Shown piece by piece: positions 24,957-64,000 of a DNA stretch of 64,000 nt. Each line of letters opens with the position of its first letter. Position 1 is the first letter of the stretch. The notes under the pieces were generated by a model. The model saw only the letters and a program-made list of their open reading frames with translations. It was not told the DNA's origin and ran no database searches. This DNA is from Siniperca chuatsi (lineage: Eukaryota; Chordata; Actinopteri; Centrarchiformes; Sinipercidae): positions 23,195,333-23,259,332 of the forward strand of contig NC_058045.1 in NCBI RefSeq assembly GCF_020085105.1, given 5' to 3'. Made by a program: the position numbers and the translations under genes.

Positions 24957-25222
24957 AGTGAGTGGCACGGTGCTGCAGTGGTTAGCCTCACAGCAAGAAG
25001 ATTCGCACCTGCCGGCCTGATAGGATGGCTAGGGGTGTGGAGTTTGCATGTTCTCCCTGTGCCTGTGTGGGTTTTCTCTGGGAGCTCCAGTTTCCTCCCA
25101 CAGCAGGATTAGAAAGGTTAGGATAATTAGCGACTCTAAATTGGCCATAGGTGTGAATGTGACCGTGACTGGTCGTCTGTTTCGATGGGACAGTCTAAAG
25201 GATAAGCGGATATAGCTAATAT
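24957..25222 (+). repeat. Teleost interspersed repeat (SINE/MITE type) in MYH-A intron 2
   Basis: Characteristic strings are GGCACGGTGCTGCAGTGGTT, GTGTGGAGTTTGCATGTTCT, GACTCTAAATTGGCCATAGG and a final AAGGATAAGCGGATA. This is one of the most frequent repeats in teleost genomes. The start resembles a tRNA-like A box, but the B box is degraded. It is absent from intron 2 of MYH-B and MYH-C. Confidence 0.65.
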
Positions 25223-25385
25223 ATGGACGTTTAATCAGTGAGCTCACCAAACAACAGCTAATGTTAATTGTGACAACAATTAGTCTGAAAAGCTGACACC
25301 AGGCACATAGGGACTGTTCAGCCACATAAACATTAGTCTAAGGATTGCTATTCTTTGACTTGCTGCACAGACATAAACCGCCACC

Positions 25386-36635
<11,250 letters not shown>

Positions 36636-36694
36636 AGCACACTGAGTGTTTCCCTGTGTTGAATCATATAATATGATATAACTCATGCTGAAAC

Positions 36695-36700
36695 AATAAA
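36695..36700 (+). terminator. MYH-A polyadenylation signal
   Basis: AATAAA 60 bases after the stop codon. The neighbourhood (AATCATATAATATGAT then TTAAATTGCTGTCTGT) is recognisably shared with the 3' UTR of MYH-B, although diverged. Confidence 0.8.
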
Positions 36701-38260
36701 GATTAAGCTGTTGCTCTTAAATTGCTGTCTGTAATACTGTCATGTCTTTGCTTCCCATGAAAGGTAGCTAATGTGAGATTTGAATAATTTTTAACACTTA
36801 CATGAAAATCATGTTAAAAAAAAGCTACAACAGTAACCAAATATTTTTTACAATCGTTAATTAATGCAGACTTTTTCTGTTAGTGAAACATAATCTAAGG
36901 TGTTTTATAACACATGGTTCAAGCCCCCCTGATCACTGACACTCGTATATTACAAGGTTTTCAGCCAACCAGTGCACAAAAATGCTAAAACCATCCTTTA
37001 CATTTGAAGTGAAGGTAGTATGGACAGCTAATGGACAGCTAATAAGCCTGTTTAATGTGGAGAGGGATTTTATCGCCAAGCTGGCCTATGAGCACCTTTG
37101 TATTCCTCGGGAGAAGTTAGAGATACAGATTGCGGGAAATAAGCAAATGTCACTTAAGTCACTATAACCTGGAAAACAGGCACAACAATAGATAAATGAA
37201 TTCCCTAATCTAAGACAAACTATCACTTCTGAGCTTTGTTTGGAGGCCGCAAGCAGGACTAAGACAGCACAATAAACTGGTATCCTAAAATCACAACATG
37301 TATACTCATACTTAGTTCTAATCAGAAAGCATTCAGCCACTCACAATCTCAACAAATGTGGCCACTACATATTAAATCCAATTATATAAATCTTGAATAA
37401 AATAGTCAGAAGGAACACAAGTCAGATCATATACAATAATAATACTTATATAAATCAGGCACACCAGCATCACATGGTAAAGGATCAAATATGCCAGTGT
37501 CAGCTGTTCTGTAACAGCTGTTTTTAAGTGTCCTGACACCTCCACAAAAACATTGAGTACATGCACACATATTTAAAGATATCTTAAAAAATAACTATTA
37601 ATTGGTTGGAAGTGTGATGTGAGTGGTTATTGGGTACAAGTTACTTTCAAAGTAAATTAAAAGTTTCTGAATGTAAATCACTCTTTATCACATGAGATTT
37701 TTCATTATGTCACTATATTTAGTTGACAACTGAATGTGTACATTTTCTTTTTCAAACTGAAAGTTCAATACTATTGCCTGGGACATTTAATGATGATATT
37801 GCTTAACAACCAGAATGTTTGACATTCAATGTGCAGTGACGTGCGTGGAGCCAAAAATGGAATTGAAGCGATGTCTGCAGAGTCAGTTAAAGTGTTAATA
37901 GCTTGACATATGAGTGTGAATGCCACAGACATATCTCTTACACCTTATCCCAAGTAGTAGTTATATATTTTCCATTATTTATTTCTCGTGAAACTATTTA
38001 CATGTTAATTGTTCTAATTTAAACAGCATTGCTCAAATTATTTATATCAAAGTATTTTGTTCCATTTAGTATTTAGAATTTTAGATTTGTATTTTTTAAT
38101 CAAACAATTTAACAATTTGTGAGAAGGATTAGAATACATATATATTATTACTGTAACTGGTATGTTTCAATAAATCATGCAAATCAATGAATAAACAGGT
38201 TGTCAAAGGATCTGAAATTAAAGTTACCTATTTTAAGTAGGGAATATCATAAATTCAGGA
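36701..38260. other. MYH-A to MYH-B spacer, first part
   Basis: AT-rich sequence without a supported gene. Positions 37050-37290 align by eye with 53400-53640 downstream of MYH-B, so this is paralogous 3' flank. The 61-codon open frame at 36982-37167 overlaps that block but has no recognised domain. Nothing else is recognisable. Confidence 0.6.
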
Positions 38261-38269
38261 TGTGCCTTT

Positions 38270-39124
38270 GATGCCGGAAACCTGAAACATAAGATGTATG
38301 TACTATCAGTCAATGCCAAACTCATATAAGCATCTGCTGTCCTAACCATATTTGGCATGTGTCCTGTATTTAACTCCTGCTTTGTAAGCAACACACATTG
38401 AATGCAAGGTTTCCAATTTAAGTCTTTGAGTGTAGTAGAAGATGCACATGTTTGTAGTACAGTACTACAAATATACAGTACTTTTATACAGTATGATATG
38501 TATAAGAGCAACATGTTTAAATTATCAAACATTTTGATATTATTTAAATATTTTCCTATATATTCCTACAATAAGAATAGTTTTATGTTTAGCAAATATT
38601 GATGTTTGAAATCAAACTACTGTATGGTGTTGCATATACATTGTTTTGTGAATCTATTTCCTGTTTAGTAGAACTCAATTACACTAACTAAGGATACTAG
38701 AGGAATCAACACGCATAAGTAACCCCCACTATGAGTAGAGTCAGTCAACAAGTGGCAGAAAATTAGGGCCTAAGGCATGCTCTGAAATAGATAGAGAGGG
38801 TGTGAAGTGTTTGATCAGCTGGTCATGTTAGTGAGTCTGATGGACTTCTAGGCTCATGAAAACATTTCTTCACTAATTCACAAATCAAATAATATGTTCC
38901 CATCAGGCACGAGAAGATTTAAGTGACTAAGTCCTTTTATCATCAGGGAGAACAGAATACAAAAAAGAGGCTTGAGGCTGACCTGGTTCAGCTCCAAAGT
39001 TAAATCACCGCTGGGGTTATGAGAATTACAGGAAAATGGGGTGACAGGAAAAAGGTTGAGAAATCCTGGCCCACATGTACCAACTTCTTGAAATGAACAG
39101 GGAAAGAAGGCAACTGAGAAAAGC
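38270..39124 (+). pseudogene. Collapsed relic of a fourth myosin heavy chain gene
   Basis: Three fragments lie in correct order and orientation. First, a promoter copy: CCATATTTGG at 38346-38355, TTTGTAAGCA, and a ruined TATA AATGCAAGG at 38401-38409 with exactly the MYH-A spacing; the upstream AACCTGAAACA block matches the MYH-C promoter. Second, an exon 36 remnant at about 38946-39003 with GAGGCTGACCTGGTTCAG, followed by an in-frame TAA. Third, a last-exon remnant at 39097-39124 (ACAGGGAAAGAAGGCAACTG) preserving the acceptor AG but losing the stop. Everything between has been deleted. It cannot encode a myosin. Confidence 0.72.
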
Positions 39125-40400
39125 CCATTTTGGCTCGAGGGCTGTTTTAAATTATTTCATAGACAATGACAGCTGTAGTCAACTTGGATTTATGGCAGCT
39201 GCAATGGATTCCAATGGGTTTAAGTCAGAGAAAAAAAAACATGTCTAAATATATCAAAATGTTCATAGAAAGTTCCTAATGTTTCAACATTCCTGCAGCA
39301 TAACCCCCTGCTACAGTACATGTGTGGATTATTTTTGATTAGTATGTGTTATAGTATTGTCACGAATTACTACTCTTTGTTTTCATTTACTATTTACAGT
39401 ACAACAATTTGGCCCAGTCTCTGTGGGGTAGAGCCAAAAACAAATGCATTGCTGAAGGTTGCACATATAATAGTTGCTATCCTATTTAGGTCCCATTCTG
39501 GTTGAAAGAGTTACACATCGTCTTCATCTTTATAATGAAGGAGGTTTGGAATCCTAGATATCTTCATTTATTATCTACCATTCAATTCAGGCAATCACCT
39601 CTCAGGAGCACATCAATCCAACTGTGAAATTTGGCAGGTGGGAAGGGGTAAATCTGGCTAAATGTAGGAACAGCTTGTGAGCACCACTGTGGTATTATCC
39701 TAGAGCTCCTAAATTGCTCTGGAAAACAAAGTTGCCAAATTCTCTGCTCAAGTATGAGAATCATCCATTGATGAGATTTCTTTTCCATCCTGGCACATCA
39801 GGAGAACATGTTTTGGACTCGTTAGATCATTCATCACTGTTAGACAAATAGTCAAAGAAAATGTTTCAGCATTTGAAGAAGTCAAGTGAAAGAAGTTACT
39901 GCTCATAGAAAGGCAGAAAATAGACTTGAAGCCTATAAAGATACTTTGGGTCGTGCACTTGCAAAGCATGATTGAAATGTGAGCAAAACAAAAGCATATC
40001 TGATCCATCATCTGTGCATCAGACGGACAACTGAAAAATGCGTCTGAAAAGCATTCTGTGTTGACACTGTCTTAATCACGGCCAAGGAAGTCATGGGACA
40101 TGGTCAGAGGCAATTTCATATATAATAAATAATATATATATATATACAATAATTAGTCATGCAAAAAATATATATAATCTGCATATAAAACTGCTTTATA
40201 TGCACCCCTCTCCTTTCTATTATTATTGATATGATACCTTGGATTGTCATGTTATGAAAAACTAATTAGTTTAAAAAATAAGTAAAAAAGAAAACCTTAA
40301 CCTTAAAAAAAAACAATTAGAAAGGGAAAAAAGAAACTGCCTGAAACCAAACATAAGCTTTATACACTAGCAACACCTGTTTCAGTGGATGTCTGCTTTG
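39125..40400. other. MYH-A to MYH-B spacer, last part
   Basis: No gene supported. It contains a short TATA run near 40130-40145. The minus-strand frame at 39582-39788 has an unusually protein-like composition but no family I recognise; it may be a decayed transposon piece. Confidence 0.5.
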
Positions 40401-40413
40401 ACTGCTATCCACA

Positions 40414-40476
40414 CCACATTTGGCTTGTATCCCAAAATTAACTTTTGCTGTGTAAGCAAGCCAGACTCAATATAAA
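40414..40476 (+). promoter_or_regulatory. MYH-B core promoter: CArG-like box and TATA
   Basis: CCACATTTGG at 40414-40423 has one substitution from a perfect CArG core. A canonical TATAAA lies at 40471-40476. Spacing between them is as in MYH-A. A shared TGTAAGCA motif lies between the two elements. Confidence 0.72.
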
Positions 40477-40499
40477 GGAGTCGAAGAGGACAGAGCAGT

Positions 40500-40728
40500 G
40501 TGTGGTGAAGACCCAAGGAGACCCCTGCTTGTGGTAAGCATATCTTCTATTTGCTTTGGATCACTTCAATGTATTCATCATCGGGGAAATTTGTTTAAAA
40601 TATTAATTAATTATTAAAATATTTGTTGAACAAATGATTGCTTGCAAAGATTCACCAATAACTGAAAATGTGATATGTTTTCAACAGGATTGTGGAATAT
40701 AACAGACTTTTGACAGAGAAAGGGTCAG
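40500..40728 (+). other. MYH-B leader exons 1 and 2 (non-coding)
   Basis: Exon 1 ends at 40533 (CTGCTTGTG before GTAAGC). Exon 2 is 40688-40728, after TTTTCAACAG and before GTATGA. Exon 3 starts at 41040, after CCTCACAG. Confidence 0.65.
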
Positions 40729-41054
40729 GTATGAATATCTTTGAACTATCTTTAATTTGTACGTATCGTATGTGAAACATTTAATTCAGCTGCAAAGTTT
40801 TTGTTCATCCAATTTAGTCAAAACTCAGGTAAGTGTCAATCTTGGCACTACCAATTAAGTCTAGAAAAACATTTTGAATGAGCAAAGGTGAAGTCACTTG
40901 TGATGATGCGCTCAATTTGATGGGGATATATTAATTATTTAGTTAATTTCGGTTATTCTGGGCTGTTCAGCCACATGGCTTAAAGACATTAGTTTTAAAG
41001 AGATCAATAAGATTAAACTTATTTATAATTACCTCACAGAAGTAAGCCGCCACC

Positions 41055-53045
<11,991 letters not shown>

Positions 53046-53101
53046 AGCACTACAGCTGATGGACTATTTCTAATCATATAATATGATGTGAAATATACCA
53101 C

Positions 53102-53107
53102 AATAAA
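53102..53107 (+). terminator. MYH-B polyadenylation signal
   Basis: AATAAA 57 bases after the stop, followed by CTTAAATTGCTGTCTGT as in MYH-A. Confidence 0.8.
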
Positions 53108-53870
53108 ATAGTTTTTGATCTTAAATTGCTGTCTGTGTTATTTTGTTCTCATTGTGTCCTCCACTAGAGAGCAAATGTGAGATTTGGATTATTTGTGACA
53201 CAGCTAAACAAATTCTACAATCTTTACTAGAATGGATGGCTAAATCATAAAGTATGCTGCATACTTTTTTTGATGCACAGGTATCGACTGTTTTAAAGTC
53301 AAAATATATACCTGATGTAACCCTCCGTATCATTTGAGGTATGTGGTATGAAAAACTAGTAAGTGTGCCACCAACATGCAAACATTTACAGGTCCTGACC
53401 ACAGAGAGGAGAGCTACAACATTCCAGAGGGATGTAGGGAAGGTGTGGGAGCACTTCTGGATCCCTCAGAAGTTGGAGAAACTGTCTGAGAAGGAAAAAG
53501 GGGATTCACTAATGTCACTGAGTGAAAAATTAGCATAAGCATGAATGAATAGTTGACTTAATTCAAGACAAAGTCTTGATTATGAGCTTTCTTTAGAGGC
53601 CACAGACAACACAGTTCAATAAACTTTGGCATCCCAGAATGACACCTTGAGTGCTCCCTTTTAGCCCTGATCAAAATGGATCCAGCTACAGAATGTGAAG
53701 AGTGTAAAAAAGTGTCAGAGTTATTTTTGTTCGATAGGAATGTTCAACAGAAAGCATATGCCAACCCTTTTAGAGAATAATCAACCTCGACACTCATATG
53801 GTTAATATATGCCATTTACAACTGCGCCATCAGATTTATCAATCAATATGCTATTCCTTTTTGTGGTCAC
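53108..53870. other. MYH-B 3' flank, paralogous to that of MYH-A
   Basis: Blocks such as GAGCAC..T and CCTC around 53450, AATGTCACT near 53510, and GAGCTTT..TT.GAGGCC near 53585 line up with 37090-37260. The open frame at 53341-53538 overlaps this block. No known protein is recognised. Confidence 0.5.
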
Positions 53871-54184
53871 ACTTTATTTTACGGTACACTATTAAGACGT
53901 AATAAGCCATACTTTGTATCAAATTAGACCGAAACTAGAAAATGTTTTTTATTAGACTGTAAACAAACACAGTTATACCTTAATTAGACACATGCAACTA
54001 AATTATCTGCATATAATGCCGTATTAGACACAAAATATACTATACTTAGACATTTTATACCAAATTATACTCTAATTATAAAATAAATAGGAGATCCTAA
54101 TAGCCAATTAGACACCATTTTACAAGATTAAAGTCTAATTAAATCAAATACAAAACCATATCAGATCCAAAATATGCTACAGGC

Positions 54185-55066
54185 CTTACTACCAAACTAT
54201 GCTATATTAGACACCCCATTTAATGCTGCCAACATGGGCCTATGATAGCTTAATTAGACAACATAGGCTGTAATTAAACAAATTTAATATTATATCAGAC
54301 ATAGCCTTTATAATAGTTGAACACTTATTAATAGTTCCGGGAGGGTAACAACAAGCAGGGAATTCTTTTGCCCAAACACCCTGGGAGAAGGAGAACAGGC
54401 AGAGGTAAGTTTGTGCATTCCTCAGACAGATTTCAGTTTACTATTACAATTAGCTTAGCATGAGTCTTACATTATACTGCTCAATTAACAAATATTTTTG
54501 ATAGAGTCATAAATCAATGGACATTATTGGCTCATTCACAGGCGAACAATGGATTTCAATTTAGTTCACGGTACAGTTCTGTTGTAATGTTTCACATATT
54601 AGCTTCTAAGAAAGTCTAATAAGATGTAACAGGGGAAATAAAGATGCATTGTCCTGGCAGCTTCCATAATGTTATTAGGGTTAGATAGTGACATGGCATT
54701 AAATGGTCTGATGTCTTAACTTAACCTACAAAGTCCACGAGACACCGGAGAATATCCAGGCTATGAGGGACGTGTAAAGTAGCGACCAGATGTGACCCGA
54801 TGTGGTTTGACTTTTGTTTATGGTACAGTTTTCATCTAATGAGCAACAAATGAACCTGTAAGAAAGTGAAACTGTGTTAAATAATGGCCAAATAAATGTA
54901 TTATCCTCTGAGCTCTCTGTGTTGACTATTTTAAAGGCTATATCCGATTTAATATGGCAATGAATTAGTCTAATTACATCCTGTGTTGTCTAATTAAGCT
55001 TTCATAGGCCCATGTTGGCAGCATTAAATGGGGTGTCTAATAAGCATAATTTGTTAGCAAGGGTAG
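54185..55066. mobile_element. Non-autonomous DNA transposon with long terminal inverted repeats
   Basis: The block at about 54205-54275 (with ACACCCCATTTAATGCTGCC) is repeated in inverted orientation at 54971-55044, with about 94% identity by eye. Weaker pairing extends both outwards and inwards for a total arm of about 120-130 bases. The interior has no coding frame. The sequence to its left (53880-54180) is also rich in the same TTAGAC words, so the element may start earlier. Superfamily not determined. Confidence 0.7.
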
Positions 55067-55243
55067 AATATCTATCTAGAAATCTATTTAGTGATGTCTG
55101 ACTGTCTCTGATGCTTTATATTTTGTCTGGCTATGTTTGTTTTTCTTGCTAGCTGGTGTACTTAGTTCTCTCTTGCAAGAGATCTTGATCTCAATATTAT
55201 TTAATTAAATAAGATAAGTAAGACATTTTACTAAGACACTTCG

Positions 55244-55245
<2 letters not shown>

Positions 55246-55329
<84 letters not shown>

Positions 55330-55330
55330 T
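55246..55330. repeat. Compound (AT)n(AC)n microsatellite
   Basis: A long AT run followed by an AC run, directly before the truncated Tc1-like element. Confidence 0.93.
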
Positions 55331-55334
55331 ATGT

Positions 55335-55810
55335 GAATGGCTGAAGAAGAACAAAATGAAGACTTTGGAGTGGCCTAGTCAAAGTCCTGACCTGAATCCT
55401 ATTGAGATGCTGTGGCATGACCTTAAAAAGGCAGTTCATGCCCGAAAACCCTCCAATGTGGCTGAATTACAACAATTCTGCAAAGATGAGTGGGCCAAAA
55501 TTCCTCCACAGCGCTGTAAAAGACTCATTGCAAGTTATTGCAAACGTTTGATTGCAGTTGTTGCTGCTAAGGGTGGCCCAACCAGTTATTAGGTTTAGGG
55601 GGCAATCACTTTTTCACACAGGGCCATGTAGGTTTGGATTTTGTTTTCCCTTAATAATAACAACCTTCATTTAAAAACTGCATTTTGTGTTTACTTGTAT
55701 TATCTTTGACTAATACTAGATACTAGATGATCTGAAACAATTAAGTGTGACAAACATGCAAAAAAATAAAAAATCAGGAAGGGGGCAAACACTTTTGCAC
55801 ACCACTGTAT
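55335..55810 (+). mobile_element. 5'-truncated Tc1-like DNA transposon
   Basis: The open frame ending at 55590 contains WPSQSPDLNPIEMLWHDLKK, the diagnostic Tc1/mariner DDE transposase segment with the final catalytic acid (in NPIE). It finishes GGPTSY and stop. The 3' terminal inverted repeat follows (GGGGGCAAACACTTTTGCAC then ACCACTGTATA). The 5' half and 5' inverted repeat are absent, so it cannot be autonomous. Confidence 0.88.
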
Positions 55811-55814
55811 ACAC

Positions 55815-56110
55815 ACACAGCAGACCAAGGTAGGAATGATAAAAGTGTTGTATGCTGAGATGTCCAAGATACTGATGAATATCACAAGTGGCCAGTGTTG
55901 TTCTTTTGCAGCTTCTTTTCCATCCCCCTGCAGCATTTCTTGGGCATGTAGGGCACCAAGAATGTGTCGGGTGTGAACACAAATGTGTTCCTACCATCGT
56001 CAGCTTCCTCTTGAGGAGCTCCTGTCCGATTTGACAAAGATGTGATCCTCATATTCAGAAAATTCTTCATCTTCCAAAGTGAAAGATGCTCCTTCCACAC
56101 TAGCTTCTCT
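55815..56110 (-). pseudogene. Probable piggyBac-like transposase fragment
   Basis: Overlapping minus-strand frames give TFLVPYMPKKC and, in another frame, WPLVIFISILDISAYNTFII. These recall the 'Y.PKK' and 'WP..lF..lLDvs..Naf' segments of piggyBac-type transposases. They are out of frame with one another and the right-hand part is cut by the Tc1-like end. Identification rests on two motifs. Confidence 0.5.
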
Positions 56111-57365
56111 CTCTAAAATTTATTCTAAAGCCCTCTGAGCAGAGATCCTCTTTGCCATACAGATCGATTCTGACAAGAAGCCACGCACACAGAGCTATTT
56201 ATTTGTTGTGTTCACCCCCCCAATTTGGGGAAATGCTTAGAAAGTGAAACAAAATAACATTCTTGTAAAACATTGTGTAGTTTGACACTCTACAGAGGGT
56301 ACAGAGTGTGGGGAAATGCGTAAGCAGACAGTATTTGAAATGTAACATTGTTGACAGTAAAGAGAGTGGGGAAATGTGGGTTGTCTGTGCCTAGTACCTT
56401 CAGGTCCAGTGGAGGCCCATGAGTTTCAGGCTGAATAAGATATTCCATTATTTAATTAAAACACCACAAAATAGTTAAATCCATCAGGGAGAAAAAGATG
56501 ATTATTTTTTAACCTTCAGATCTACTTTTTTCTCAGTTAAATATAAGTATACATGTTATAAGGAAAGTCTGAGCCATAACCTTGTTCCACATTATTTTAT
56601 GTTTTCATGTTTTATGCTGTGTTTTATATATTGTTTCAGTGGGGTTTTTTGTTACCACATTCAGTCTATGTTACATGTTCTTGTATGGCTTTTAAGTTGT
56701 GGTGAATAAATATTTTGTTATGGAAGATAAAGGCTTCCTTTTCTTCATGACAAACTCATGTAGTGACGTCCTTAAAAGCAATGATCAATTTTGTGGGGCA
56801 TTCAGAAATTTTTGGGAAAATGTTAAAATTCATAGAAAATAGAATGTTTCTTAGTATAAATCATTGTTTGGCTCAATGAATGTTCTCATTATGAAACGCA
56901 CAGGAACAGCATCAGACTTGACAAGTTGTTAACAGCTTGGAACACAAGAGTCAATTAAACAGAAGAATGTCTTACAATTCAGCATCAGTAATGCTAATTT
57001 TTAGGGATGGTCATGACATAAAAAAAATCCTTTGTTATTCATGACAGTTATATTATTTAGTTTCAATTGTATGATTGAAATAATAAGCTGTGAACTATTA
57101 TCTAAAAAACTGTAGATAAGTAGACAAATTTATTGTATTGTGATTTAATATAAATAAAATAAAATAAACAATTTAAGAAAACATAACACTGATGTATATT
57201 TAAATAAGAATACTTCTGTAAAACATACAGGTTGCTCGTTGTTCTTTAATTAAAGTATTAAGCAATTAGCATGGCCAAGCAAAAACTTGACACTAACTGA
57301 AACCTGAAACAACAGATGTATATACTTGCAGCACGTTTTAAGTGATCTCTACTTTCGCTGTCTGC
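56111..57365. other. MYH-B to MYH-C spacer, last part
   Basis: AT-rich, no gene supported. Around 56225-56395 the string GGGGAAATG recurs three times at intervals of about 80-90 bases in a loosely repeated context (GTACAGAGTGTGGGGAAATG, then AGAGAGTGGGGAAATG). Confidence 0.5.
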
Positions 57366-57369
57366 CTTA

Positions 57370-57436
57370 CCACATTTGGCATGTATACCATATTTAACTT
57401 TGCCTGTGTCAGCAATACCCCATTCAATATAAGGAG
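57370..57436 (+). promoter_or_regulatory. MYH-C core promoter: CArG-like box and TATA
   Basis: CCACATTTGG at 57370-57379, followed by ACCATATTTAA, and AATATAAGG with GAGTC near 57427. The block upstream (AACCTGAAACAACAGATG) also occurs at the relic promoter near 38280. Confidence 0.72.
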
Positions 57437-57454
57437 TCCTTGAGGAAATGACAG

Positions 57455-57660
57455 TGTGTGTAAGTGAAGACCTGTGAGTTCCTGCTTGTGGTAAAACTAT
57501 GTTCTCTTATGCTTTAGACCACTTGAATATGTTCTTCATTTAAGAAATGTTATGTTAATGGAAATTTTTTTTTAATTGAAACTGTGTTTTAACACCTACT
57601 TAAATAACAAGAACTGTTTTGAACAGGATTGGTGAATACTGTTGACGAAGAGGTAGTCTG
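57455..57660 (+). other. MYH-C leader exons 1 and 2 (non-coding)
   Basis: Exon 1 ends at 57490 (CTGCTTGTG before GTAAAA). Exon 2 is 57627-57660, after TTTTGAACAG and before GTAAGG. Exon 3 begins at 57985, after GTCTAACAG. Confidence 0.62.
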
Positions 57661-57999
57661 GTAAGGACAACTTTAAATTTTAACTTTTCTTTATAAGGAT
57701 GTAATACTTGAAAATATTTCTCATTCACTGAATGTCCGCAGTTATTCATCCAAAGGTTTGGACAAAACTAAACTATATGTTAGTATTTATTTTCAGTACC
57801 AGCTAAGCCTGAAAAATAATTTTAATAACCCGCCTGTTATGATAGACAGACATGGTTTCAGTGTGGTTATGTTTATTATTCAGCAAAATTTCAAGCTCAA
57901 GTGCTGTTTAATTAAAATAACAAAAAAATATTATGATGGCAATAACAGTAATAAGATGGCAGTTCCTTTGTAATTGTCTAACAGACATAAGCCACCACC

Positions 58000-63988
<5,989 letters not shown>

Positions 63989-64000
63989 TGACAAAGCTAG

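Noticed and set aside
24957..25222. tRNA gene suggested by GTGCTGCAGTGGTTAGCCTC near 24970
   Set aside because: Only an A-box-like motif is present; the B box and cloverleaf are not intact. The stretch matches a known type of teleost interspersed repeat.
36982..37167. A small gene downstream of MYH-A (61 codons)
   Set aside because: The paralogous block after MYH-B is open in a different register, there is no recognisable domain, and no splice or polyadenylation context supports it.
53930..54260. CRISPR-like array of TTAGAC words
   Set aside because: Spacing is irregular, the repeat word is only six to nine bases, and the host is a vertebrate. It fits transposon subterminal motifs.

Overview
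The window is eukaryotic and looks like a ray-finned (probably percomorph) fish. It has short-exon genes with GT-AG introns, CA microsatellites, and teleost-type LINE, Tc1-like, piggyBac-like and MITE repeats. Two loci fill it. No prokaryotic features, CRISPR arrays or convincing RNA genes were seen.

Region 1 (about 1-21,400, minus strand) is the 5' two-thirds of a gene for a large NLR protein that I identify as nlrc5, the activator of MHC class I transcription. The visible exons encode, in order: an atypical death-fold-like N-terminus, a basic KRPR motif, a NACHT ATPase (Walker A GQSGSGKT, Walker B VLDGYDEF), the winged-helix/HD region, and a long leucine-rich-repeat (LRR) domain built from 84- to 90-nt exons. 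The gene runs off the left edge. Its short non-coding first exon is abutted by a perfect 15-bp inverted repeat with IRF/ISRE-like cores in both arms. A Myb/SANT-bearing DNA transposon lies in the 2.9-kb intron at 6,417-9,373.

Region 2 (about 24,400-64,000, plus strand) is a head-to-tail array of three sarcomeric (fast-skeletal-type) myosin heavy chain genes, called MYH-A (ATG at 25,386), MYH-B (41,055) and MYH-C (58,000, cut by the right edge in intron 24). Each has two non-coding exons, a start codon in exon 3 and the canonical vertebrate MYH exon lengths. MYH-B reads through completely (5,799 nt including stop; 1,932 codons). MYH-A has one 1-base loss in exon 23. MYH-C has several 1-base differences that would break the frame and look like homopolymer errors.

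Exons and introns of the three genes are almost identical, while promoters, leader introns and 3' flanks are clearly diverged. This is the signature of recurrent gene conversion. Between MYH-A and MYH-B lies the wreck of a further copy: a promoter with an intact CArG box but a ruined TATA, a decayed exon 36 and a decayed last exon. The MYH-B to MYH-C spacer holds a long-TIR DNA transposon, a truncated Tc1-like element and a probable piggyBac-like remnant. A 0.88-kb 5'-truncated LINE sits in intron 36 of MYH-B only.
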